Notes: generated by a model not told the origin, from the sequence alone. A stretch of 64,000 nucleotides of DNA from JAAXVQ01 sp964604705 (GCA_964604705.1 CAZSAP010000011.1:49650-113649); one strand, 5' to 3'. Counted from the stretch's first letter, positions 16,561 through 26,130 are shown. Program-made: numbers and translations.

Positions 16561-18294
16561 ATGTCCGATGCACAACCTGTACCCCTGCCTGGTGTTTCGC
16601 TCGAAGAACAATGCCTGTTTTTTTCCCAAGCCGCCGAACAAAGTCCCATCTCGATGGTCATCACGGACCATGCGATGACCATCGTTTATGTCAATGAACG
16701 CTACACCCGTCTGACAGGCTATTCACGTCAGGAACTCATTGGGCAAAAGGCCTCACACCTAAAGTCTGGACTCACGCCGGTTAAGACGTATCAAGACCTC
16801 CACACCGCTCTCCAAGAAGGGCATGAATGGCGCGGGGAGTTTCACAACCGCAAGAAAAACGGGCAACTGTACTGGGAAGCGGCTCTCATTTCGCCGCTTA
16901 AAAATCAACACGGAGAAATCACCCATTTCCTTGGATTGCTCGAAGATTTAAGTGAGCGTCAACGTGCCATTAAAGTGTTGGAGTACATGGCCAACCACGA
17001 CGCCCTCACGGACTTGCCCAATCAAAGTTACTTTGAAGAATACCTGGAACACGCATTGCAGTCTGCGGCCACGCGCAACACCAAAGTGGCCGTGATTCTA
17101 CTCGACGTGGACCGGTTCAAGGTCGTAACCGAGACCCTGGGCCATACCATCGGGGACGGCATTTTGGCCGAAGTGGCGGAACGCCTGACCTCCAGCGTAT
17201 CGGAAAACGCCCTGGTGGCACGACGCGGCGGGGATGAATTTTGGATTGTTTTAACCGAGGTGGTTCAGTTTCAATCCGTGGTTCAAGAGGCCCAAATCAT
17301 CCTCAAGCTCTTTCAAACACCGTTTGACTACGAAAGCAAGCAAGTCCATCTCACGGCCAGCCTGGGGATCAGCCTGTATCCCGACGACGGAAACAACAAC
17401 CAATCCCTTTTGCAAAGTGCCGATGCGGCACTCTACGACGCCAAGGACGCAGGTCGCAACAACTATAAGTTTTTCAAACTCAAGTCTTCTCCCGAGACCT
17501 ACGAACGCCTTGCTTTGGAAAACGATTTCCGCCAAGCGGTGGCCAAAGGCGAGATGCGTCTTTTTTATCAACCTCAGGTAAGTTTGGCGACCGGAAAAAT
17601 CATCGGCATGGAAGCCTTGGTACGCTGGGAACATCCCCAACACGGATTGCTCTCGCCGGCCCATTTCATTCCCCTGGCCGAAGAGACCGGCTTGATCGTT
17701 CCCGTCGGTGAGTGGATCTTGGCCACGGCTTGCCGTCAAACCCGAGCCTGGCAACAAGCCGGATTCCCACCCTTGCGCATTGCCGTGAATCTCTCCGCAC
17801 GCCAATTTCTACAACCCGAATTGGTTGAGACCATTCTGCGCATTTTGCAAGAAACCGAACTGGATCCGCATTTTCTCGAGCTGGAAATCACCGAAAGTGT
17901 GCTGATGAAAGACATTAACATGACGATCATGATTTTGCGTTGGTTTAAAAAGAAAGGCATCCAGATCGCGGTTGATGATTTCGGAACCGGTTATTCCTCA
18001 CTCACCTATTTAAAACGATTCCCGATCGACACCCTAAAAATCGACCAGACCTTTGTACGTGATTGCCTGAGCAACCAAGACAACGCCACTTTGGTCGCCG
18101 CCATCAACTCACTGGCCAAGGCCTTGCGCTTGCGGGTGATTGCCGAGGGTGTCGAGACCGAAGGACAGTTGCATTTTCTCATGGGCTTGCAGTGCGAAGA
18201 AATCCAGGGATATTTTTTCTCCAAACCGGTCCCCCCGGAAGAATTCGAACAGCTCTTGCGCACCGAAAAACAGCTTTCCATTACCCGCTACTAG
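16561..18294 (+). CDS. PAS-GGDEF-EAL cyclic-di-GMP protein
   Basis: 577 aa, cytoplasmic. A PAS domain (residues about 20-130, with a PAC-like KKNGQLYWEAALISPLKN), a GGDEF domain with intact RRGGDEFW near residue 222, and an EAL domain starting MEALVRWEHPQ near 350 with the later signatures NLSARQF, ELEITES, DDFGTGYSSL and DTLKIDQTFV. Both catalytic motifs are complete, so it may both make and break c-di-GMP under PAS control. It shares a transcript direction with the lipoprotein gene 18 bases downstream. Confidence 0.94.
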   Translation: MSDAQPVPLPGVSLEEQCLFFSQAAEQSPISMVITDHAMTIVYVNERYTRLTGYSRQELIGQKASHLKSGLTPVKTYQDLHTALQEGHEWRGEFHNRKKNGQLYWEAALISPLKNQHGEITHFLGLLEDLSERQRAIKVLEYMANHDALTDLPNQSYFEEYLEHALQSAATRNTKVAVILLDVDRFKVVTETLGHTIGDGILAEVAERLTSSVSENALVARRGGDEFWIVLTEVVQFQSVVQEAQIILKLFQTPFDYESKQVHLTASLGISLYPDDGNNNQSLLQSADAALYDAKDAGRNNYKFFKLKSSPETYERLALENDFRQAVAKGEMRLFYQPQVSLATGKIIGMEALVRWEHPQHGLLSPAHFIPLAEETGLIVPVGEWILATACRQTRAWQQAGFPPLRIAVNLSARQFLQPELVETILRILQETELDPHFLELEITESVLMKDINMTIMILRWFKKKGIQIAVDDFGTGYSSLTYLKRFPIDTLKIDQTFVRDCLSNQDNATLVAAINSLAKALRLRVIAEGVETEGQLHFLMGLQCEEIQGYFFSKPVPPEEFEQLLRTEKQLSITRY

Positions 18295-18312
18295 ACCCCG
18301 ACGGAGGTCGTC

Positions 18313-18753
18313 ATGTCCATCCGCACTTGGCTTCAAGGCTTATGCGTACTTTGTTTGACTGGATGTGCCGGACATCCCCCGCTCCATCTGGGTGTTCAAA
18401 ATGGACGCCTGACGCCGTGTCCAAACTCCCCCAATTGTGTGTCCAGCCAATGCCAGGATGCACAACACTTTATCCCACCGTTCCACTACACCGGAGCCCG
18501 GTCGGACGCTAAACAACATTTGAAAAAGGTGATTTCGGCTTGGCCGCGCACGCGGGTTATTCAAGAGCGCGAGGACTATTGGCATGTTGAATTCACGAGT
18601 GCCCTCTGGCGATTTGTGGACGATGTGGAATTCTATTGGGAACCCTCCGAACCCATCATTCACATCCGTTCCGCTTCGCGTTTGGGATACGGCGACCTGG
18701 GCGTCAATCGCAAACGGATGGAAGCATTGCGTGAACAGTGCGGCTGGAAATAA
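18313..18753 (+). CDS. DUF1499-family lipoprotein
   Basis: 146 aa. Signal peptide ending in a lipobox LTGC (Cys 18), then the DUF1499 signature CPNSPNCVSS and, towards the end, DDVEFYWEP...IHIRSASRLGYGDLGVNRKRME. Function of the family is unknown; the lipobox predicts anchoring to a membrane facing the periplasm. GGAGGTCGTC precedes the ATG. It may be co-transcribed with the GGDEF-EAL gene. It meets the chemotaxis operon tail to tail with a 3-base gap. Confidence 0.85.
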   Translation: MSIRTWLQGLCVLCLTGCAGHPPLHLGVQNGRLTPCPNSPNCVSSQCQDAQHFIPPFHYTGARSDAKQHLKKVISAWPRTRVIQEREDYWHVEFTSALWRFVDDVEFYWEPSEPIIHIRSASRLGYGDLGVNRKRMEALREQCGWK

Positions 18754-18756
18754 GCC

Positions 18757-19272
18757 TTAGGCCACACTCAAAACCGACATTTTCCCCACACCGTAATTGC
18801 TTACAGTCACTTCAACGTCCAAACGCGCTGCGGGTTTGGCCAACAATTCCGTGATTTCAGGCGTCCCGGTCTCAGCGGCCTTTAACAGCGTTTTAAACGA
18901 TTGATGCGGACGTCCCGGCTGATTGATAATCTGAGCGAAAATATTTAGTATTTCCTGAAAATTTTCCAATATGTTTTCCGGAACTTGTCCATTAAGCCCG
19001 TCTTTGGCAATACCCGCCGGAATCATGGCCAACGATGCTCCACAAAAGGAAATCATGGCATAGTTGCATACGCACGCCGTATGCAGCTTACCATCATCGG
19101 TGACATAAATGCCGATCATGGCCGGGGCTTTAGGGCCTCCGGGTACGGGTGTACCGGCTTTCACAGACGTCGTGCCCGGAAGTAACGGGGACAAAACATT
19201 GGTCACTGCATCGAGTGTAGGTACTCCAGCCATACGCCCTCCAAGATCAAAAAAAATAGTGTATTCGCTCAT
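18757..19272 (-). CDS. CheX/CheC-like protein, divergent
   Basis: 171 aa; last gene of the chemotaxis operon. I see no strong family match, but ENFQEILNIFAQIINQ carries the E-x-x-N motif that CheC/CheX phosphatases use to position water on CheY-P. The remainder (a beta-rich start, a Gly/Ala-rich centre with CVCNYAMISFCGASL and a beta C-terminus) is compatible with that fold. If right, it is the third ExxN protein of the operon. It starts 9 bases after the stop of the CheX-like gene upstream. Confidence 0.55.
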   Translation of the reverse strand: MSEYTIFFDLGGRMAGVPTLDAVTNVLSPLLPGTTSVKAGTPVPGGPKAPAMIGIYVTDDGKLHTACVCNYAMISFCGASLAMIPAGIAKDGLNGQVPENILENFQEILNIFAQIINQPGRPHQSFKTLLKAAETGTPEITELLAKPAARLDVEVTVSNYGVGKMSVLSVA

Positions 19273-19281
19273 TGAGCGTTC

Positions 19282-19797
19282 TTACAGCATCACGCTGGGC
19301 ACACATCCCGGACTAAAGTTCTGGACCAACTGAACTTGGACTGGGACCGGACCTATACTGAGATTGACCAGCGTGGCATCATCCGATCTTCCCGGTTCCA
19401 GTTGGGATGTGACCGAGGCAGGCAAACCCAGCCAAAGTTCCCCTGCCAAGTCGGGCAGGCGTCGTTTAACCCCACCGGCTAAAATATTGACCAGTTCCCT
19501 AAGCGAATCGTCCACATCGGGCTCAGGCAATTCTTCATCCTCGGTCATACCTAGAAAGGCCTGCGCCAACCGTCGACATCCCGAGCTATCGGAGTACAGT
19601 GCCAAATTCAGAATTTGCTCACGCACACATAAGGAAATAACCGCGCCTCGTACGGGAACGCCGAAGGTGCTTACACTCCCATACTGAGCTTGCTCCAGCA
19701 CACGACAGCCATCGTAGCCCAAGCTGGTTTCGGCAATTTCACCGACCGCTTCAGTCATGGCATGAAGCCACGGTTCCCAAATCAAACCACAGCCCAT
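19282..19797 (-). CDS. CheX-like chemotaxis phosphatase domain protein
   Basis: 171 aa. DSLRELVNILAGGVKRRL carries the CheC/CheX E-x-x-N motif followed by the usual Gly and basic helix; the N-terminus (WEPWLHAMTEAVGEIAETSLG) is also typical of CheX. The family dephosphorylates CheY-P in bacteria without CheZ. The start overlaps the cheY stop by one base (TAATG), so it is coupled to that cheY and may act on it. No CheZ is seen in the window. Confidence 0.75.
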   Translation of the reverse strand: MGCGLIWEPWLHAMTEAVGEIAETSLGYDGCRVLEQAQYGSVSTFGVPVRGAVISLCVREQILNLALYSDSSGCRRLAQAFLGMTEDEELPEPDVDDSLRELVNILAGGVKRRLPDLAGELWLGLPASVTSQLEPGRSDDATLVNLSIGPVPVQVQLVQNFSPGCVPSVML

Positions 19798-20156
19798 TAC
19801 AACACCTGCGAGAGTGTTTGTTGAAACGTTTCAACGGTGAACGGTTTCGAAATCAAAAACAAGGCACCTTCTTCCTCGGCTTTTTGTTTCATCTCCGGAG
19901 TTCCTTCCGAGGTTACAAACCCCAGCTTGATGCCCAGACTCTTTTCTTTAATGCTTTGCAAGAGCTGTAAACCGTTCATCTCCGGCATGTTCCAATCGGA
20001 CAAAATCAGATCCGGCGACGAGGCCGCAATCATCTGCAAGGCTTCCACCCCGTTGTTCGCCTCTTCAATAACATGCTCCTCATACCCCGCTTGACGCAGT
20101 GTCCGTTTGACAATCATGCGCATCGCTTTGCTGTCGTCCACAATAAGAATCTTCAT
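19797..20156 (-). CDS. cheY: CheY-type response regulator
   Basis: 119 aa, a receiver domain only: ILIVDDSKAMRMIVKRTL, acceptor Asp in LILSDWNMPEMNG, Thr/Ser in FVTSEG and Lys in ISKPF. It carries phosphate from CheA to the flagellar switch or another target. It is one of two CheY proteins in the operon; it lies between cheB and the CheX-like gene. A GGAGG-type site (AAAGGAGGT) lies upstream of the start. Confidence 0.92.
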   Translation of the reverse strand: MKILIVDDSKAMRMIVKRTLRQAGYEEHVIEEANNGVEALQMIAASSPDLILSDWNMPEMNGLQLLQSIKEKSLGIKLGFVTSEGTPEMKQKAEEEGALFLISKPFTVETFQQTLSQVL

Positions 20157-20199
20157 GGTTCACGTTACCTCCTTTCTTGTAATGAAACACTTTCCTCAC

Positions 20200-21246
20200 T
20201 TAACGAGCAATCGGACTCATCCGTTGAAACACCTGCATGACTTCTCCGGGAATCTTATCCAGCGACTGGATGGATATGGCCCCGCCCAATTCGGCTGCGA
20301 CTTTGGGCATCCCGTAAACCACACTCGAGGCTTCATCCTGCGCAATGGTATACGCCCCGGCCTGACGCATGGTAAGCAAACCCGAACCACCGTCTGCACC
20401 CATGCCGGTTAAGATCACCCCCACCGCGTTCGCCCCGGCATACTTGGCCACGGAATTAAACATCACCTCAACACTGGGACGCTGATGAAACACTTTTGGG
20501 CCTTCGCGCACCAAAACCGAATATTGTCCCGATCCGCCCTTAAACAACAGCATGTGAAACCCTCCCGGAGCTACCAATGCCAACCCAGGTTTTAAGACAT
20601 CACCATTTTTCCCTTCACGTACTTCCATAGGACTTAGGGAGTTTAGGCGAGCGGCAAACGCTTTGGTAAAATACTCAGGCATATGTTGTGTAATTATGGT
20701 AGCCGGAGTTGTTTCCGGAAGCATTTGCATCACCTTGGCAATGGCCTCCGTCCCACCCGTGGAGGCCCCTATGGCCAGGATCTTCTTATCCGCCCCCGAA
20801 AGGGTCATTTGCACGGTCAAGGGTGTGGGACGTACATCGTCACTACGTTTTCGGATATGTGCTAAAGCCGCAACCCGTAGTTTTTCCACCAGCGTTTTCA
20901 TAACATCGGGAACCTGCGTATCGTTTTGCGGTTTGCATACAGCGTCGACCGCCCCCAATTCCATGGCCTGGATAACCGTCAAACTGCCTTCCCAGCTTAG
21001 CGAACTAAAAATAATCACCGGCATGGGAAAATAACGCATCAGTTTGCTTAAAAACGTCAACCCATCCATTCTGGGCATTTCCACATCCAAAGTGATGACA
21101 TCCGGTTTGAGCTCAATAATTTTATCCCGCGCCAAATATGGATCGGCGGCGGTTCCGACAATCTGAATATCCGGCGCTTTGCTAAGCCATTCCGTGAGTT
21201 GTCGGCGCATGAGCGCTGAATCATCAACTACCAAGACTCGGATCAT
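20200..21246 (-). CDS. cheB: Chemotaxis protein-glutamate methylesterase/deamidase CheB
   Basis: 348 aa. N-terminal receiver (VLVVDDSALMRRQL, acceptor in VITLDVEMPRMDG) joined to the catalytic domain with the Ser in IGASTGGTEAI near residue 162, His in TQHMPEYFTKAFA and Asp in LTGMGADGGSGL. It removes methyl groups from receptors, opposing CheR, and is activated by CheA. All three catalytic residues are present. Confidence 0.96.
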   Translation of the reverse strand: MIRVLVVDDSALMRRQLTEWLSKAPDIQIVGTAADPYLARDKIIELKPDVITLDVEMPRMDGLTFLSKLMRYFPMPVIIFSSLSWEGSLTVIQAMELGAVDAVCKPQNDTQVPDVMKTLVEKLRVAALAHIRKRSDDVRPTPLTVQMTLSGADKKILAIGASTGGTEAIAKVMQMLPETTPATIITQHMPEYFTKAFAARLNSLSPMEVREGKNGDVLKPGLALVAPGGFHMLLFKGGSGQYSVLVREGPKVFHQRPSVEVMFNSVAKYAGANAVGVILTGMGADGGSGLLTMRQAGAYTIAQDEASSVVYGMPKVAAELGGAISIQSLDKIPGEVMQVFQRMSPIAR

Positions 21247-21287
21247 GGGTCAATCCTTTCACCGCCTCGTTCTAACGCGGTCCGTTG

Positions 21288-21740
21288 CTAAGACGTCATC
21301 ACCAAACCGATCGTGGCCCAGCCTTCATTTAACCCAATTTTCACGGTATGCACGACACCCTTGGCCTGCCAAAGTTCAAATTCTGCCAGGTCCAACATTT
21401 TGGGAGCCTGCAGATTAAAGCTCTGCTCCGTTCCAGCAAGCTGCCCCAAAAGATTTCCACAAAGCACATTGGCCAGTTCTCCCAAAGCATCACGTTGCTG
21501 TTGATCATCGCCCTGTTCGCCCAAATCCACCCCCAGCATGTTGGCTGCCAATTCCGGCAACATGGCGACGGGAACATCCAAAATCAAGATTCCAGCAATC
21601 GGGCCCGAATATTCCACGCCCATAATCAAGCGCTCACCCTTGAATTGCTCCACCTCTTCCACTGGGCGGGTGGATAAGAACGCAAGGGTTTCAAAAATTT
21701 CCTGTGCTACCTGAATAATGAGCTGTTTACTCACTTGCAT
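21288..21740 (-). CDS. CheX-like chemotaxis phosphatase domain protein
   Basis: 150 aa. DALGELANVLCGNLLGQL has the E-x-x-N motif (E-L-A-N) followed by Gly, as in CheX; the flanking strands GPIAGILILDVPVAMLPELAANMLG also fit the family. The ATG at 21740 (MQVSKQLII) lies inside the 3' end of the upstream cheY, giving a 14-base overlap; the longer open frame above it reads through cheY in another frame and is rejected. It probably dephosphorylates the CheY encoded just upstream. Confidence 0.78.
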   Translation of the reverse strand: MQVSKQLIIQVAQEIFETLAFLSTRPVEEVEQFKGERLIMGVEYSGPIAGILILDVPVAMLPELAANMLGVDLGEQGDDQQQRDALGELANVLCGNLLGQLAGTEQSFNLQAPKMLDLAEFELWQAKGVVHTVKIGLNEGWATIGLVMTS

Positions 21741-22119
21741 TGAGGTGTCCTCCAAAATATTCGAGGATGATTTCTCTGACCGCTTCGGGGCGGAACGGCT
21801 TATGAATAAAGTGGATACCACGACTAATAATATCGGAGATACGTGTCTGACTGGACTCCGTCGACACCACGACAATAGGAATGTTTTTGTGATCGTCGCT
21901 TTCTTTAACATGCTGAATCATTTCCAAACCGCCCATAACCGGCATATTGAGATCCACCATGATTAAGTCAACCCAATGCGCCTTCAGTTGGTCCAATCCT
22001 TCTTGACCGTTTCCCGCTTCATAAAATTCACCGATGGGGAGTCCGGTCATGCTCAGGATTTTTTTAACCATTGAACGCATGGTGGAACTGTCGTCGACCA
22101 CCAAAATGTTGAGTTTCAT
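21727..22119 (-). CDS. cheY: CheY-type response regulator
   Basis: 130 aa, receiver only: NILVVDDSSTMRSMVKKIL, acceptor Asp in LIMVDLNMPVMGG, Thr in VVSTESS and Lys in IHKPF. The ATG at 22119 has GGGAGG about ten bases upstream. It overlaps the CheX-like gene downstream. Together with the second CheY at 19797 it gives two CheY/CheX pairs in one operon, which suggests one acts as phosphate sink or serves a different output. Confidence 0.92.
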   Translation of the reverse strand: MKLNILVVDDSSTMRSMVKKILSMTGLPIGEFYEAGNGQEGLDQLKAHWVDLIMVDLNMPVMGGLEMIQHVKESDDHKNIPIVVVSTESSQTRISDIISRGIHFIHKPFRPEAVREIILEYFGGHLNASE

Positions 22120-22120
22120 A

Positions 22121-22960
22121 TTACCGTCCCTCCCAAACCGATTCCGCTTTTTGCAATTCGGCTTGTACATGTGCACAGAGCGATTCCAAACCTGCCGAGG
22201 AAAGGCCTAACCGACGCGCCGAGTCCGTACTGGCTTTCATGTTCATCTGTTCACTGCCCAAACCTTCGCCGATAAGCTTGGCAATCAGATTGGATATGTG
22301 AACGGCATCCAAGAGCGGGTCGGGATCTATGTCCGGATCATGGTGGTGTTCAATCGCATGAATCAACAATTCCGGAAATTGCCAGTGCCGGGCCATCAAG
22401 CCGCCAATTTTGGCATGATCGGTTCCCAGAACTTTAAACTCCGCTTCTATATACGTGATCCTATCGTTCTCGATATGTTTTCGTATTCGCTTGATCACTT
22501 CAGATCCCATATGACGGTTCAAGACCAGCTTTCCAATATCATGGATGAGGGCTGCCGTAAACGCCACTCCCGAGATGGTTTCTTTGGTGAACAAATGTAA
22601 TGATTCTGCAGCTAACGCTGCGGCCACACTGTGGCGCCACAATTCCTTTTCATCCAATTCGTAAGCCGGCACCGCTTTGTTGAGGGAACCCGTCACGTGT
22701 TCGCCTACGGCCATTTTTAAAATAGAAGCTCCCCCCAAACGAATCACCGCTTCTTTGATGGTAACAATCGCATGATGACCGCGACTCCATGCCGAATTGG
22801 CCCAGCGCAAAACATTAACGGTCAACGCTTCATCCAATTCAATCAAGCGCGTAACCGCGCTCAAGTTGGATTCTGGATCCGCGACAATCCGAGCAAGCCG
22901 GTTTACCGAGGCGGACATGGGAGCCAACTGGTTAATTTCGTTCGGTTGTATTGGAATCAT
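22121..22960 (-). CDS. HDOD-domain signalling protein (with HD motif)
   Basis: 279 aa HDOD domain: NQLAPMSASVNRLARI at the start, a helical core, and the intact HD signature ALIHDIGKLVL followed by TDHAKIGGLMARHW and IEHHHDP. HDOD proteins are signalling or scaffold proteins of uncertain biochemistry, common in chemotaxis and c-di-GMP loci. Start at 22960 overlaps the cheD stop as ATGA; the longer frame lies within cheD and is rejected. A paralogue with the same partner is at 37792. Confidence 0.88.
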   Translation of the reverse strand: MIPIQPNEINQLAPMSASVNRLARIVADPESNLSAVTRLIELDEALTVNVLRWANSAWSRGHHAIVTIKEAVIRLGGASILKMAVGEHVTGSLNKAVPAYELDEKELWRHSVAAALAAESLHLFTKETISGVAFTAALIHDIGKLVLNRHMGSEVIKRIRKHIENDRITYIEAEFKVLGTDHAKIGGLMARHWQFPELLIHAIEHHHDPDIDPDPLLDAVHISNLIAKLIGEGLGSEQMNMKASTDSARRLGLSSAGLESLCAHVQAELQKAESVWEGR

Positions 22961-23436
22961 ATCTCCCACTCCCTTCCGCTGGAATGCAACCAGGTTCGTC
23001 CGGTTCCGATTTCCAAATACATGGTACGAGCAATGTGCCCGCCCACATCTTCGCCTTTGATGAGAATCCCGTTTTTCCAAAACAATTTACGCAACATGGT
23101 AATGTTGCGTTGCCCGATGGCAAAAAAATCCTCACCCTGACTGACATTGGCGCCGCCCGCCACTTTCACGATCAAGCGCGATTTCTGCGCACCGGCCGCA
23201 TAGGCTTCTTGAAAATACTGCGGTGTGCCCGTATCCACAAACATCCAAGGGTTGGTCGCCGCTTTTTCCGGCGCCACGCTTGATTGCGGGAGCATGACAT
23301 GAAAAATACCGCCCACACAGGCTTCTGGATCGTAAATGGCAATGCCCAGACAACTGCCCAAGGCATGCGTAACGATAATCTCGCCTCGTTGTTTTGAAAG
23401 TTTCATGTCGGCTACGCCTACAATCAAATTCCCCAT
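22957..23436 (-). CDS. cheD: Chemoreceptor glutamine deamidase CheD
   Basis: 159 aa. Catalytic Cys in ALGSCLGIAIYD and His in GGIFHVMLPQS, plus RIVKVAGGANV-like and GRNITMLRK-like segments of the family. CheD deamidates receptor glutamines to make methylation sites and in many bacteria binds CheC/CheX phosphatases. It lies between cheR and the HDOD gene, sharing four bases with the latter. Confidence 0.93.
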   Translation of the reverse strand: MGNLIVGVADMKLSKQRGEIIVTHALGSCLGIAIYDPEACVGGIFHVMLPQSSVAPEKAATNPWMFVDTGTPQYFQEAYAAGAQKSRLIVKVAGGANVSQGEDFFAIGQRNITMLRKLFWKNGILIKGEDVGGHIARTMYLEIGTGRTWLHSSGREWEI

Positions 23437-23460
23437 ATTCGCCCTTCCAGCGGTGTTAAC

Positions 23461-24336
23461 CTATTTCCTATAAACGGTAGGGGCCACGTACTGAAACTTA
23501 TGTTCAATCCCCGCCAAACTCTCTGAATGTCCAATGAATAAAATTCCATTAGGGGCCAATAATTCCCAATAACGCTGCACCAGTTGTTCCCGAAGTTTCT
23601 TCTCAAAATAAATCATGACGTTGCGACAAAAGATCAGATCAAACGGGCCACGCATGGGCCAGGTATCCAACAAATTCAAGCGTGCAAAGTGAACCAGCCG
23701 TCGCACCTCATCTTTCACTTGAAATTGCTGAGTTCCTCCGGTTCCAGGCAACGGTGTAAAATATCGCTTAAGCAACGCGGGTGGGACATCCGAAAGCTTG
23801 GCCGCTTCGTAAATTCCCTGCTTGGCGTTGTTCAACACTTTCGTGGATAAATCCGTGGCTAAGATCTTTACATCCCATTGATCCAGCCCGGCCCACTCCT
23901 CTTTAAGCACAATGCCAAGTGTATACGGTTCTTCCCCAGAGGAACACCCCGCACTCCAAAAACGAAGTGTATGTAACCCTGTTTTACTCGCACGTAATTG
24001 CGGGAAATAAGTCTTGGTCAAAAACGTGAAATGATCGGATTCGCGAAAAAAATTAGTTACATTGGTGGATATCGAATTCAACATGACAATAAATTCATCC
24101 CCACTGCTGTCATGTTGTAGAAAATCCAAATACTCCTGGTATGAATGCATGCCCAATTCACGTAAGCGCTTGTTCAGCCGTGCCTTGACCAGCTCCTGTT
24201 TGCCTTCATGCAGGTTGATGCCTGCATGTTTCCTGATCATATCGCTCAACCGAGCAAATTCCACTTTGGTTAACGGTTGAACCGAAAGCATTCCCGATCC
24301 CGGATCCGAGTTCATCCACTCCGCTTGTTTGCCCAT
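23461..24336 (-). CDS. cheR: Chemotaxis protein methyltransferase CheR
   Basis: 291 aa. N-terminal helical CheR_N domain (FARLSDMIRKHAGINL) and SAM-binding domain: NVTNFFRESDHFTFL, RFWSAGCSSGEEPYTL (SAM loop), ILATDLSTKVL and FDLIFCRNVMIYFEKK. It methylates receptor glutamates, probably including the receptor encoded next to it. The first residues are poorly conserved, so a start a few codons downstream is possible. Confidence 0.95.
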   Translation of the reverse strand: MGKQAEWMNSDPGSGMLSVQPLTKVEFARLSDMIRKHAGINLHEGKQELVKARLNKRLRELGMHSYQEYLDFLQHDSSGDEFIVMLNSISTNVTNFFRESDHFTFLTKTYFPQLRASKTGLHTLRFWSAGCSSGEEPYTLGIVLKEEWAGLDQWDVKILATDLSTKVLNNAKQGIYEAAKLSDVPPALLKRYFTPLPGTGGTQQFQVKDEVRRLVHFARLNLLDTWPMRGPFDLIFCRNVMIYFEKKLREQLVQRYWELLAPNGILFIGHSESLAGIEHKFQYVAPTVYRK

Positions 24337-24389
24337 GATACAGCCTCATTCAGCGCCCGCATTTTTTTCAGACGCTCGGTTGGTGTTGA

Positions 24390-26081
24390 TTAAAACTGAG
24401 CTAAATTCTCCACATCTTTCGGCATGCTATCGAATTTCATTGGTTCGATCCGTTTGGAGCCTCCAGCCGACATGCCGGGACGCGCCGCCGTCGGACGCTT
24501 CATGGGTGCTTTAAACCCGCTTTGGGTACCAAACGAAGCATAATTACGTGGCTGACTCTGAGCCATTCCGTAATGCTGACCCATACTTGTATCCCCGCCC
24601 ACAACTTCACTGAGTGATCGAACCACATCGCGCAAAATTTGCACCTGCGAGGCTAGTTCTTCCGCCGTAGAAGCCGCTTCTTCCGCCGTGGAGGCGTTGG
24701 TCTGCGTGGTTGTGTCTAAGCGCGAAATCGCCACATTGATTTGCTTAATGCCCTCAGCGTTTTCGGTATTGGCTTTTTCAATATTGGATACAAATTCGTT
24801 CACCTTATTCGCGCCTTCAGCAATGGATTTAAAGGTATCCGCAACTTCTTTGGCAATCTTGACACCGCCATCGGTTCTACGCGACGACTCCTGTATTAGA
24901 TCCGCCGTGTTTTTGGCGGCCACCGCTGAACGCTGGGCGAGATTCCGCACTTCTTCAGCCACGACGGCAAACCCCTTACCCGCTTCACCCGCACGCGCCG
25001 CCTCTACGGCGGCATTAAGCGCCAGCAAATTGGTTTGGAAGGCAATTTCATCGATGGTTTTCAGTATTTTGGTGGTTTCATCGGATGACTTCTTTATCTC
25101 ATTCACGGCTTCGGCCATTTGGTTGACATTCTCCACACCGTCGTTGGCACTCAGGTTCAAAATATACGCCAGTTCAGAGGCGGATTTGGCCACCTTCACG
25201 CTTTGATCGGTTTTTTCGGTCATGGAGGCCAAGTTGGCACTGGTCTCCTGAATGGCGACAGCTTGGTCATTGGCACCCTGGGCTAAGGTTTGGGCCGCGA
25301 CCGAAACCTGCGAGGCAGCCGATCCTGTTTGCTCAGAGGCTTCAGAAAGCCCGCGGGAAATTTGATTGATCTGCGCCATGAGTGAGTTGGAAATCCAAAA
25401 CCAGAGCATCACGGCCAAAGCAATGGTGACAATCCCCAAAATCACCAAAATGATGATCTGGGTGCGGCCAGTACTTTCGATTTGGCGAGCGGCCGCATAA
25501 AATTCCTCTTCATCGGCTGAAAGAATCAACACCCAATCCATATTTTTTAAATATTTATAGGCCATCACTCGATTTCGCGGAGCGGGATCGCCCGGATTCT
25601 GCCAAAGGTAATGATGTTGACCTACATCGGTTCGGCTCATACGGGTGGCGTTTTGACAAATGGTTTGAAGAAAATAATTCCCTTCTTTATCTTTGGCATT
25701 CCAAACATTTTCGCCATCGCGCTTTCCATCTTTGGAGACAATATAGAGCCCTTGTTTTTCACCACTGGCTTGAAGAACCGCAACATAACCCTTTTCGCCA
25801 AAGCGCAAACCTCTCAACGTTTCCTTCAATGCATTCATGCGCGCTTCGGTAATATTGGCGCTGGTGGCTGCATCCTCCAACTCCGAGAGTTTGCACATTA
25901 AATACACAGCCTCAATTTCTTCCTCAAGGCTGGTATTAACAATCTCGAGGGTCCCGGTTTCAGCCGATTTGACAATACTGCGGTTTTGGAAAAAAATAAT
26001 GGTACAGATAATCACCAGAGGGATTGCGGTAATAGCAATCCCAGCGATCATAATGCGTTGTTGCAAGCCACGTCCAAACAT
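24390..26081 (-). CDS. Methyl-accepting chemotaxis protein
   Basis: 563 aa. TM helix near residues 8-28, periplasmic single-Cache-like sensor (FGEKGYVAVLQASG, HHYLWQNPGDPAPRNRVM), TM helix near residue 215 (ILGIVTIALAVMLWFW), then a cytoplasmic signalling domain with the conserved tip AGKGFAVVAEEVRNLAQRS near residue 370. There is no clear HAMP, and no NWExF-type C-terminal pentapeptide for CheR tethering. Start at 26081 is used; the upstream Met belongs to a less likely ribosome site. The ligand is unknown. Confidence 0.94.
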   Translation of the reverse strand: MFGRGLQQRIMIAGIAITAIPLVIICTIIFFQNRSIVKSAETGTLEIVNTSLEEEIEAVYLMCKLSELEDAATSANITEARMNALKETLRGLRFGEKGYVAVLQASGEKQGLYIVSKDGKRDGENVWNAKDKEGNYFLQTICQNATRMSRTDVGQHHYLWQNPGDPAPRNRVMAYKYLKNMDWVLILSADEEEFYAAARQIESTGRTQIIILVILGIVTIALAVMLWFWISNSLMAQINQISRGLSEASEQTGSAASQVSVAAQTLAQGANDQAVAIQETSANLASMTEKTDQSVKVAKSASELAYILNLSANDGVENVNQMAEAVNEIKKSSDETTKILKTIDEIAFQTNLLALNAAVEAARAGEAGKGFAVVAEEVRNLAQRSAVAAKNTADLIQESSRRTDGGVKIAKEVADTFKSIAEGANKVNEFVSNIEKANTENAEGIKQINVAISRLDTTTQTNASTAEEAASTAEELASQVQILRDVVRSLSEVVGGDTSMGQHYGMAQSQPRNYASFGTQSGFKAPMKRPTAARPGMSAGGSKRIEPMKFDSMPKDVENLAQF

Positions 26082-26130
26082 AATTTTGCCTCCCTCATTC
26101 ATGTAGTCTAAACAAGCTTCAGGTACTATA

